From Pseudomonas sp. UFMG81 (GTDB lineage: Bacteria > Pseudomonadota > Gammaproteobacteria > Pseudomonadales > Pseudomonadaceae), in contig NZ_JACAFQ010000014.1 of assembly GCF_015354575.1 (NCBI RefSeq), positions 44,388 through 108,387 on the forward strand: a stretch of DNA of 64,000 nucleotides, in the 5' to 3' direction. Made by a program: the position numbers and the translations under genes. Positions 35,389 through 42,907 of the stretch are shown piece after piece (position 1 is the first letter of the stretch; every line of letters starts with the position of its first letter). The notes beneath the pieces are model-generated. The model saw nothing but the letters and a program-made list of their open reading frames with translations, was not told the DNA's origin and made no database searches.

Positions 35389-36294
35389 TCAGGCAACTGC
35401 GCAGGCGTATGCCGCGAGCTTCTGCTGGATGAAGTCAAGGAAGCACTGGATACGCAGCGCCAGCTGGGTGTTGCGGTAGTAGACCGCGTGGATCGGCTGG
35501 CGATAGCCGTTGTGGTGCTCGGCCAGCACCACCTGCAAGCGGCCGCTGCGAATATCGTCGTGGGTCATGAAGTGCGACAGGCTGACGATGCCTTCGCCAG
35601 CGATGGCCAGCTGGCGCAGGGTCTCGCCACTGGACGCGAGCAGCTGCGGGCGGATCGGCCAGCGGTCACCCTGGGCGTGGCGCAGCGGCCACTGGTTGAG
35701 CGATTCAGGGGCACTGAAACCGAGCAGGCAGTGTTCGTTGAGGTCCTCGACCTGGCGTGGGGTACCGTGACGGGCCAGATAGCCGGGGCTGGCGAGCACC
35801 TGCACCGGGCTGCAGCCCAACGCACGGGCATGCAGGCTGGAGTCGGCCAGCTCGCCGATGCGGATCGCCACATCGGTGCGCTGCTCCAGCAGGTCGATGA
35901 TCAGATCGTCGGTGTTCAATTCCAGTTCGATGCCGGGGTACTGCTGGCGGAACTCGCCGATCCACGGCAGGATCGCGTGCAGCATGAACGGCCCGGCGGC
36001 GTTGATCCGCAGGCGCCCCGACGGGGTCTGGCGGTGCAGCGACAGGCGCTCTTCCATGTCGTCCATCTGCTCGAGAATCAACCGCGAGCGCTCGAGGAAG
36101 AACCGCCCTTCTTCGGTCAGGTCCATGCGTCGGGTGGTGCGGTTGACCAGCGTGGTGCCGAGCTTTCCCTCCAGGCGCGACAGCGTGCGACTGACGGCCG
36201 ACGGGGTCTGGCCCATCAGCTCGGCGGCGGCGGAGATCGAGCCGCAATCGATGACGGCGACGAATACCTGGAGTTCTTCGGAGCGGGTTTTCAC
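35389..36294 (-). CDS. LysR-family regulator
   Basis: Product of 301 aa from a GTG at 36294. N-terminal winged HTH (FVAVIDCGSISAAAELMGQTPSAVSRTLSRLE), then the LysR substrate-binding domain. The type is the CrgA/DsdC-like group that often regulates a neighbouring oxidoreductase. The mdaB-like gene lies upstream on the same strand, beyond a REP, so it is a possible target. Ligand unknown. Confidence 0.88.
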   Translation of the reverse strand: MKTRSEELQVFVAVIDCGSISAAAELMGQTPSAVSRTLSRLEGKLGTTLVNRTTRRMDLTEEGRFFLERSRLILEQMDDMEERLSLHRQTPSGRLRINAAGPFMLHAILPWIGEFRQQYPGIELELNTDDLIIDLLEQRTDVAIRIGELADSSLHARALGCSPVQVLASPGYLARHGTPRQVEDLNEHCLLGFSAPESLNQWPLRHAQGDRWPIRPQLLASSGETLRQLAIAGEGIVSLSHFMTHDDIRSGRLQVVLAEHHNGYRQPIHAVYYRNTQLALRIQCFLDFIQQKLAAYACAVA

Positions 36295-36364
36295 GCGGGG
36301 CGGCCTTGGTGTGGGAGTGCGGTGATTGATAGCTGTTGGCGGCAGCCCATGCAAGTCGAGACCG

Positions 36365-36430
36365 CATCGCGGGGCAAGCCCACTCCCACAACGTCAGCGC
36401 CAATACGTGGGAGCGGGCTTGCCCCGCGAT
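36365..36430. repeat. REP pair (CGGGGCAAGCCCGCTCCCAC class)
   Basis: ATCGCGGGGCAAGCCCACTC at 36365 and the inverse ending GGGCTTGCCCCGCGAT at 36430, between the mdaB-like and LysR genes. Confidence 0.9.
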
Positions 36431-36441
36431 TCAAACGAGCC

Positions 36442-37032
36442 TTAATGAGCGCTACCAAACACCTGGTCGAGATGCTGCTCATACGCTGCCAGCACCGCCG
36501 GCACATCCGGGCGCTTCATCACATCCACCGCCAGGAAGGTCGGCAAGCCGCTCATGCCGAGGAACTGGTTGGCCTTGTGGAACGGGAAGTACACCGCATC
36601 CACACCCTTGCCCTCGAAGAAGTCCGACGGGTCGTCGAATGCCTGCTGGGGTGCATTCCAGGTCAGCGACAGCATGTATTGCTTGCCCTGGACCAGCCCG
36701 CCGCTGCCGTACTTCTGCGAGGCATCGGAGCGGGTGCGGCCGTCGTTGGCGTACAGGCTGCCGTGGCCGGCGGTGAACACCTCGTCGAGGTACTTCTTCA
36801 CCGTCCATGGCGCGCCCATCCACCAGCCGGGCATCTGGTAGATCACCACATCGGCCCAGAGGAATTTCTCGACCTCTTCCTGGATGTCGTAGCCGCCATC
36901 GATGAAGGTCTGCTTCACATCGAAACCGGCGCGGTCCAGATGGGCCAGGGCGGCGTCGTGCAGGGTCTGGTTCAGGCGGCCGTCGGAATGGGCGAACTGT
37001 TTGCCACCATTGATCAGGAGAATCTTTTTCAT
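36442..37032 (-). CDS. mdaB: NAD(P)H:quinone oxidoreductase (MdaB-like)
   Basis: Product of 196 aa, flavodoxin-like fold of the MdaB/NQO1 family. MKKILLINGGKQFAHSDGRLNQTL and QMPGWWMGAPWTVKKYLDEVF are close to E. coli MdaB. It reduces quinones by two electrons with FAD, avoiding semiquinone radicals. Divergent from a YgiN-type monooxygenase at 37227; in E. coli mdaB and ygiN are also neighbours and form a quinone redox cycle. Confidence 0.9.
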   Translation of the reverse strand: MKKILLINGGKQFAHSDGRLNQTLHDAALAHLDRAGFDVKQTFIDGGYDIQEEVEKFLWADVVIYQMPGWWMGAPWTVKKYLDEVFTAGHGSLYANDGRTRSDASQKYGSGGLVQGKQYMLSLTWNAPQQAFDDPSDFFEGKGVDAVYFPFHKANQFLGMSGLPTFLAVDVMKRPDVPAVLAAYEQHLDQVFGSAH

Positions 37033-37226
37033 GCTGTGCCTCGAAGGTCTTGGGCGGTCCGAGGCGCTGTGCCTGCCGACCGATTCAATTGGATGGCGGC
37101 AGATTAGGCAGTCACGGGGGCGGGAAAAAGGCCAGCCTTGGCAAAATACATTTGCCTGTAAATCACGAATTGTTGACCAATTATTGCCTTAGAATTTGCT
37201 CACTTTTCATCCATTGGGGCACCACC

Positions 37227-37541
37227 ATGAACCAGCAAGTCGCCTTCATCCTCCAAGCCAAGACCCGCCCGGAAATGGCCGAAGCGTTCGAACAACTGTT
37301 CCGTCCCTTCGTCGAGCCCAGCCGCCAGGAGCCAGGGTGCATCGAGTACCACATGCTGCGCGACAAGGCAGACCCAAGCCTGTTCGTGTTCTTCGAGGTG
37401 TGGGCAAGCCAGGCGGCACTGGACGTTCACTCGGCACTGCCGCACATGGCTGAATTTTTCGCCAAGCGCATGGAGTACCTGGAACGCGACTTCGACTTCC
37501 AGATGATCGAGATGCTCAGCGCGTCTTCCGCTAACCGTTGA
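37227..37541 (+). CDS. putative quinol monooxygenase (YgiN/ABM family)
   Basis: Product of 104 aa with an antibiotic-biosynthesis-monooxygenase fold: EPGCIEYHMLRDKADPSLFVFFEVWAS is the diagnostic stretch. The ATG at 37227 is the only start matching the family N-terminus. It is divergent from the MdaB-like quinone reductase, and its end overlaps the convergent permease gene by 11 nt. Probably oxidises quinols back to quinones, or detoxifies them. Confidence 0.85.
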   Translation: MNQQVAFILQAKTRPEMAEAFEQLFRPFVEPSRQEPGCIEYHMLRDKADPSLFVFFEVWASQAALDVHSALPHMAEFFAKRMEYLERDFDFQMIEMLSASSANR

Positions 37542-38295
37542 TCAACAGGTGCCCACCGAGCAGCGCCAGCCCGATGAACAAGCAGCGCTTGAACAGCGCT
37601 GCACTGATGCGGCTGCGTAGCCACTGCCCGGCGAGCATGCCCAGCAGTGCCGGGGCGAGCACCACCAATGACGCGCCCAGCGCCTGGCCGCCCAGTGCAC
37701 CCTGCCCGGCCAGGCCGATGGCCAGCGCCAGGGTCGAGACGGTGAACGCAAGGCCAAGGGCCTGGACCAGCTCGTCACGGTTCAGGCCAAGGCTTTGCAG
37801 ATAGGGCACGGCAGGCATCACGAACACGCCAGTGGCGGCAGTGACTGCCCCCGTGATCAGGCCACACAGCGGGCCAAGCCAGCGTTCGTTACCCGGTGCC
37901 ACGCGCAGCTCGGGCCCGATCAGGCCGTAGAGCGCATACACCAGCAATGCCCCTCCCAATGCATGGGCGGCCCACGGGCCACTGTCGATTCCCACCCAGG
38001 TGCTGCCCAGCAAGGTGCCGACGAAGATCATCAGCAACATGCCGCCCAGACGCCGCGACAGCGCCAGCAAATGCCCACCTGCGGCGAGCTGCCATAGGTT
38101 GGTCAGCGTCGAGGGTACGATCAGCAGCGCCGCAGCCTGTGCCGGGGGTAGAGCCAGACCAAGCAGCCCCATGGCGACGGTCGGCAGCCCCAGGCCGATG
38201 ACGCCCTTGACCGCCCCGGCCACCAGGAAGGTCAATACCACCAGCAATGTCAGTGCCGGGCCGATGCCTTGATAGAACGCGAGGTAGGTATTCAT
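37531..38295 (-). CDS. TauE/SafE (COG0730) membrane permease
   Basis: Product of 254 aa with about seven to eight helices. The TauE/SafE type is shown by GAVKGVIGLGLPTVAMGLLGL near the N-terminus and GAVTAATGVFVMPAVPYLQSLGL in the second repeat. These carriers move sulfite, sulfonates or related anions. Divergent from a LysR gene 77 bases away that probably controls it. Substrate unknown. Confidence 0.88.
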   Translation of the reverse strand: MNTYLAFYQGIGPALTLLVVLTFLVAGAVKGVIGLGLPTVAMGLLGLALPPAQAAALLIVPSTLTNLWQLAAGGHLLALSRRLGGMLLMIFVGTLLGSTWVGIDSGPWAAHALGGALLVYALYGLIGPELRVAPGNERWLGPLCGLITGAVTAATGVFVMPAVPYLQSLGLNRDELVQALGLAFTVSTLALAIGLAGQGALGGQALGASLVVLAPALLGMLAGQWLRSRISAALFKRCLFIGLALLGGHLLING

Positions 38296-38372
38296 GACGC
38301 CATCCTGGCGTAACGAGGCGGGCCTGAAAATTCGCCATATACTCAGCCAGACTCTTGCCAGGACAGAGGCTG

Positions 38373-39257
38373 ATGCATTTCGACCTGACCGACCTCGCGC
38401 TGTTCCAGCACACCCTGGAGCACGGCAACATCACCGCCGGCGCCCGCCACAGCCACTTGTCGCTACCGGCGGCCAGCGCGCGCATCCGCGCCATGGAGGC
38501 TTCGCTGGGGATCCCGTTGCTCGAACGCAACCGCCGTGGCGTACAGCCCACACCGGCTGGCCAGGCGCTGCTGCTGCATGCGCGGCTGATCGCCCAGCAG
38601 GTCGAGCGTTTGCAATACGACCTGGCGCAATACGCCCAAGGCCAGCAGGGGCAAGTGCGCCTGCTGTGCAACACTGCCGCGCTCACCGAGTATTTGCCCG
38701 AGTTGCTGGCGCGCTACCTGGTCGAACACCCTGGGGTGAGTGTCGATGTGCAGGAACAACCAAGCCTGCGTATCGTCCAGGCCATCACCCGAGGCATGGC
38801 GGATCTTGGGGTCGTGTCGACCGCGGCACCCAGCGAGCACCTGCAAACCCGGCCGTTTCGCGATGATCCGCTGGTGCTGGTGATGCCGCAGGGGCATGCG
38901 CTGGCTGAAGCCGCCGAGCCCGACTTTATGCACAGCCTTGCTTATGGGCATGTGGGTTTGGGCCCGAACAGCGCGCTGGCGTTGCACCTTGAAGAACAGG
39001 CGTTGCGACTGGGGCGAAGGATGCAGGTGCGGGTACGCGCCGAGGGTTTCGATGGGGTGCTGCGCATGGTCGCTGGCGGGGCTGGCGTGGGGGTGGTGCC
39101 ACTGGCCTCGGTGCGGCGTTGGGAGGGGGTGTTGCCATTGCACTGGGTGGCGCTGCGGGAGGATTGGGCGAATCGGCAACTCTTGGTCTGCGCCCGGGAT
39201 TTCGCCGCGCTGCCGGGGTATGCGGGGGCGTTGGTCGAGCATTTGCTGACGAGCTGA
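38373..39257 (+). CDS. LysR-family regulator, divergent from permease
   Basis: Product of 294 aa. HTH in ITAGARHSHLSLPAASARIRAME, followed by the substrate-binding domain. The ATG at 38373 gives the canonical start MHFDLTDLALF and has AGGACAGAGG upstream. Its divergent placement with the TauE-type gene suggests it regulates that transporter. The 399 bases after it (39258-39656) hold only REP elements. Confidence 0.9.
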   Translation: MHFDLTDLALFQHTLEHGNITAGARHSHLSLPAASARIRAMEASLGIPLLERNRRGVQPTPAGQALLLHARLIAQQVERLQYDLAQYAQGQQGQVRLLCNTAALTEYLPELLARYLVEHPGVSVDVQEQPSLRIVQAITRGMADLGVVSTAAPSEHLQTRPFRDDPLVLVMPQGHALAEAAEPDFMHSLAYGHVGLGPNSALALHLEEQALRLGRRMQVRVRAEGFDGVLRMVAGGAGVGVVPLASVRRWEGVLPLHWVALREDWANRQLLVCARDFAALPGYAGALVEHLLTS

Positions 39258-39316
39258 ACATCGCGCGGGCTGCTCTCACGGAATAAATCGCAAGTCTCTG
39301 ATTCGACGAGGTCGCT

Positions 39317-39400
39317 GTGGGAGCGGCTTTAGCCGCGAACACCGGCAGAGCCGCTGCCATCCACCGCGTCGTCTGCTTCGCGGCTAAAGCCGCTCCCACC
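39317..39400. repeat. REP pair (GTGGGAGCGGCTTTAGCCGC class)
   Basis: GTGGGAGCGGCTTTAGCCGCG at 39317 and its perfect inverse ending GCTAAAGCCGCTCCCAC, separated by about 40 bases. This is the only copy of this subclass in the window. Confidence 0.9.
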
Positions 39401-39420
39401 CAAAACCTTGCACGGCACCG

Positions 39421-39537
39421 TGTAGGAGCGGCCTTGTGTCGCGAAAGGGCTGCATCGCAGCCCCGGCAATTTTGAATGCCACAGAGAAACCTGGGGCCGC
39501 GTTGCGGCCCTTTCGCGACACAAGGCCGCTCCTACAG
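39421..39537. repeat. long REP inverted repeat (TGTAGGAGCGGCCTTGTGTC class)
   Basis: TGTAGGAGCGGCCTTGTGTC at 39421 and its inverse GACACAAGGCCGCTCCTACA ending at 39537, enclosing GGGCTGCATCGCAGCCCC and GGGGCCGCGTTGCGGCCC. A single degenerate unit (GTGGGAGCCGCGGTTGCCGG) follows at 39601. Confidence 0.92.
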
Positions 39538-39656
39538 AAGCCTGCGCAAGACAGTTGCCCTCACCCTGACCGCGCCATGCTCAAGATTTGCGCTGTACCT
39601 GTGGGAGCCGCGGTTGCCGGCGAAGAGGCCGGTACAAACAACGCAAATGCCACCTG

Positions 39657-40064
39657 TCAGTAGGCGACTGCCAGCTCACGCAGCGCGGCCGTGGCCAGGA
39701 AACCGGAGCGCGAGGCGTAACGGTGGTCGCGTTTCACCTTCTCGTCGATCCGCTGCAGCAGGTTTTCCGGTAGCGTGGCGTTGAAACGTACTGCCTTGCC
39801 CAGGTACGGGGTGACATCGAAGTCCACCACTGCCCATACACCGCCCGCGTAATCGGGGTTGGCCACATGCACATCCACCTCTTCGGCCTGGGGCAGCGCC
39901 TCGCCGTCAGCCACCAGCCCCTCGAAATGCAGGGCCAGGGCTTCCTGCACATTCTCCAGCGCCTGTGACACCGTGGCGCCAGCAGAGAAACAGCCAGGCA
40001 CATCGGGCACGATCACGCCGTAGTCCGAGTCCTCATCCTTGTGCAGCACAACGGGAAATTTCAT
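39657..40064 (-). CDS. hicB: HicB-family antitoxin
   Basis: Product of 135 aa. N-terminal HicB fold (MKFPVVLHKDEDSDYGVIVPDVPGCFSAG) with the ribonuclease-H-like degenerate core, and a C-terminal DNA-binding part (LPENLLQRIDEKVKRDHRYASRSGFLATAA) of ribbon-helix-helix type. It neutralises HicA, encoded just upstream. The ATG at 40064 matches the family start; longer frames run into the gap before hicA. Confidence 0.92.
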   Translation of the reverse strand: MKFPVVLHKDEDSDYGVIVPDVPGCFSAGATVSQALENVQEALALHFEGLVADGEALPQAEEVDVHVANPDYAGGVWAVVDFDVTPYLGKAVRFNATLPENLLQRIDEKVKRDHRYASRSGFLATAALRELAVAY

Positions 40065-40120
40065 CGTCTGTCTCCATTGATCCTGTAGGTCGCCAAGCGC
40101 TCCATCCAGCACAACCGGCC

Positions 40121-40303
40121 TCATTTCAGACCCGCCTGTTTCAGAATGCTGTGCACAGTGCCCCTGGGCAGCTCGCTCTTGGGGTGGGGTACCGTAACCC
40201 GCCCTCGTTTGCACGGATGCCTGAATTGATGATGGCTTCCTTTCACTTCGACCTCATACCAGCCGTCAGCCTCGATTAGCTGGATCACGTCCCTGCTGCG
40301 CAT
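40121..40303 (-). CDS. hicA: HicA-family mRNA interferase toxin
   Basis: Product of 60 aa, a double-stranded RNA-binding-like fold with the catalytic His in KGSHHQFRHP and the tail TVPHPKSELPRGTVHSILKQAGL. It cleaves mRNA when free of HicB. The ATG at 40303 with AAGGA upstream gives the standard HicA size. HicB starts 56 nt downstream, so this is a usual toxin-first pair. Confidence 0.92.
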   Translation of the reverse strand: MRSRDVIQLIEADGWYEVEVKGSHHQFRHPCKRGRVTVPHPKSELPRGTVHSILKQAGLK

Positions 40304-40516
40304 GCATCCGTCCTTTGGCAGGTGATGTGTAGCGTACACATCAATATGGGTTTGAACAAAACCAAATACACACCATGCACACAGAAGCCGACAAGCGGCA
40401 CATTTCCCGATTTGGGTGGCTCTGTTCCGGTCCACGAATAGGCGCTTTCAGCTTGCCGTCGTCCTGACGGATTCTTCACAATCGTCGCCATGCCGCACCA
40501 CGACAGGGAGTTCCAC

Positions 40517-41122
40517 GTGCCATCGATCTACCAGCTCAAACCCCGCTTCCAGGCGCTGCTGCGCCCGTCCGTGCAGCGCCTGTATGACCGCGGCGTCACC
40601 GCCAACCAGGTCACCGTCAGTGCCGCCGTGGTGTCCGTGCTGATCGGCCTTTTGTTGGCCTGGCTGCCGCATGTGGCCAGGTTGTTCATCCTGGTGCCGG
40701 TGTGGATGTTGCTGCGCATGGCACTGAATGCGGTCGACGGCATGCTCGCCCGGGAATTCGGCCAGCAATCGAAGCTCGGCGCCTACCTCAACGAACTGTG
40801 CGACGTGATCGCCGACGCCGCGCTGTACCTGCCCTTCGCCTTGCTGGCCGGCGTGTCACCCACGCTGGTGGTGCTGGTGGTGCTATTCGCCGTCATCAGC
40901 GAATACGCCGGGGTGATGGGCCCGCTGGCCGGGGCGTCGCGACGCTACGACGGGCCGATGGGCAAGAGCGACCGGGCCTTCGCCTTCGGTGTGCTGGGCA
41001 CCGGGGTGGCGACCGGGCTGCTCAATGCCACCTGGATCAATGGCCTGTTGCTGGTCATCCTGCTGCTCTCGCTCTATACCCTGTACAACCGGGTTCGCCA
41101 GGGCCTGGCCGAAACCCGCTGA
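40517..41122 (+). CDS. CDP-alcohol phosphatidyltransferase (YnbA-like)
   Basis: Product of 201 aa from a GTG at 40517 with GGGAG six nt upstream; an ATG nine codons earlier (40490) is possible. Integral membrane enzyme class that transfers a phosphatidyl group from CDP-diacylglycerol to an alcohol. The CDP-alcohol motif is recognisable (DGMLAR at 74-79, Gly88, Asp96), but the first and third Asp of DxxDGxxAR-x8-GxxxDxxxD are Asn (Asn71, Asn92). The rest resembles E. coli YnbA. First gene of an eight-gene unit for lipid synthesis. The alcohol acceptor is unknown. Confidence 0.9.
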   Translation: MPSIYQLKPRFQALLRPSVQRLYDRGVTANQVTVSAAVVSVLIGLLLAWLPHVARLFILVPVWMLLRMALNAVDGMLAREFGQQSKLGAYLNELCDVIADAALYLPFALLAGVSPTLVVLVVLFAVISEYAGVMGPLAGASRRYDGPMGKSDRAFAFGVLGTGVATGLLNATWINGLLLVILLLSLYTLYNRVRQGLAETR

Positions 41123-41152
41123 GCCTCCCGCTGCCGGACAAGGATATTCGCC

Positions 41153-42907
41153 ATGCGCCAAGCGCAATCGCTGCATTTCTCTACCCATGACGGCGTCGAG
41201 CTGCACTATCGCCACTGGCCCGCCACGCGTAACGAACACCAGCCGCGCCGCGCCGTGGTGATGTTCCACCGTGGCCACGAGCATGGTGGGCGCCTGGCGC
41301 ACCTGGCCGACGAACTGGACCTGCCCGGCTACGACTTCTTCGCCTGGGACGCCCGCGGCCACGGCCAGTCGCCCGGCGCGCGCGGCGACAGCCCGAGCTT
41401 CGCCACCAGCGTGCGCGACGTGCAGACCTTCATCGAGCATATCCAGGCGCAGCACGGTATCGCCGAGCCCGACATGGTGGTGCTGGCGCAGAGTGTCGGC
41501 GCAGTGCTGATCGCCACCTGGGCCCACGACTACGCGCCCAAGGTACGCTGTCTGGTGCTCGCCTCGCCGGCGTTCAAGGTCAAGCTCTACGTACCGTTCG
41601 CCCGCCCCGGCCTGAGGCTGATGAAAGCCCTGCGCGGCAACTTCTTCGTCAACAGCTACGTCAAGCCGCGCCTGTTGACCCACGACCCGGAGCGAGTGTT
41701 GTCCTACGTGGCCGACCCGCTGATCAGCCGGCCGATCTCGGTGACCATGCTGTTGGGCCTGTACGACGCCGCCGATCGTGTGGTGGCCGATGCCCAGGCG
41801 ATCCAGCTGCCGACGCAATTGCTGGTGTCGGGTTCGGACTTCGTGGTCGAGCGCGCCCCCCAGGAGCGCTTCTTCGAGCGCCTGGGCAGCACACGCAAAG
41901 AGATGCACACCCTGCCTGGGTTCTTCCACGACACCCTCGGCGAGCGCGACCGCGCCCACGCCCTGGCGCGGATCAAGCGCTTCGTCGAGCATTGCTTCGA
42001 CGCCCCCGTGCCCGCACCGTCGCTGCTGGATGCCGACAAGACTGGCGCCAGCTGCGCCGAAGCCGAGAGCCTGGCCGCGCCTCTGCCGCGCAACTCAGCC
42101 CGCGATCTTTACTGGCGCGCCAATCGCGCTGGCCTACAGCTGGGCAAAAGCCTCAGTGCCGGCGTGAAGCTAGGTTTCGACACCGGTTTCGATTCCGGCT
42201 CGACCCTGGACTACGTGTACCGCAACCAGCCCACCGGCAAGGGCCGGCTGGGCGAGATGATCGACCAGAACTACCTCAATGCCATCGGCTGGCGCGGCAT
42301 CCGCCAGCGCAAGCTGAACGTCGAGGAACTGCTGCGCCTGGCCATCGCTCAGCTGCGCGAACAACAGCGCCCAGTGCGTATCGTCGATATCGCTGCCGGC
42401 CACGGCCGCTACATCCTCGAAGCACTGCAGTGTCTTGAGCATCTGCCCGACTCGATCCTGCTGCGCGACTACAGCGAGCTGAACGTGCAGCAGGGCAACG
42501 CACTGATCACTGAAAAAGGCCTGGGTGACATCGCCCGCTTCGTCCAGGGCGACGCCTTCGACCGCCAGAGCCTGGCCAGCCTCGACCCGCGCCCGACCCT
42601 CGCCGTGGTCTCGGGCCTGTACGAGCTGTTCCCCAGCAACGAGGCGGTGGGGAACTCGCTGGCGGGGTTGGCCGATGCCGTCGAGGAAGGCGGCTACCTG
42701 GTGTATACCGGCCAGCCCTGGCACCCGCAGCTGGAGATGATCGCCCGCGCACTGACCAGCCACCGGGGCGGCCAGGCCTGGGTGATGCGCCGGCGCAGCC
42801 AGGCGGAGATGGACCAGTTGGTGGCGGCGGCAGGTTTTCGCAAGATCACCCAGCGCATCGATGAATGGGGCATCTTCAGTGTCAGCCTGGCCCAGCGGGT
42901 GCGCTGA
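41153..42907 (+). CDS. alpha/beta-hydrolase - SAM methyltransferase fusion (YnbC-like)
   Basis: Product of 584 aa. Residues 1-280 are an alpha/beta-hydrolase of the monoacylglycerol-lipase type: WDARGHGQSPG, nucleophile region VVLAQSVGAV (AQSVG instead of GxSxG), VSGSDFVV near the acid, and a His near GFFHD. Residues about 330-584 are a class I methyltransferase with VDIAAGHGRY (SAM motif, about 410-420). E. coli YnbC has the same fusion. AAGGA precedes the ATG. It presumably edits the acyl part or the head group of the lipid made by the unit; which is not known. Confidence 0.88.
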   Translation: MRQAQSLHFSTHDGVELHYRHWPATRNEHQPRRAVVMFHRGHEHGGRLAHLADELDLPGYDFFAWDARGHGQSPGARGDSPSFATSVRDVQTFIEHIQAQHGIAEPDMVVLAQSVGAVLIATWAHDYAPKVRCLVLASPAFKVKLYVPFARPGLRLMKALRGNFFVNSYVKPRLLTHDPERVLSYVADPLISRPISVTMLLGLYDAADRVVADAQAIQLPTQLLVSGSDFVVERAPQERFFERLGSTRKEMHTLPGFFHDTLGERDRAHALARIKRFVEHCFDAPVPAPSLLDADKTGASCAEAESLAAPLPRNSARDLYWRANRAGLQLGKSLSAGVKLGFDTGFDSGSTLDYVYRNQPTGKGRLGEMIDQNYLNAIGWRGIRQRKLNVEELLRLAIAQLREQQRPVRIVDIAAGHGRYILEALQCLEHLPDSILLRDYSELNVQQGNALITEKGLGDIARFVQGDAFDRQSLASLDPRPTLAVVSGLYELFPSNEAVGNSLAGLADAVEEGGYLVYTGQPWHPQLEMIARALTSHRGGQAWVMRRRSQAEMDQLVAAAGFRKITQRIDEWGIFSVSLAQRVR

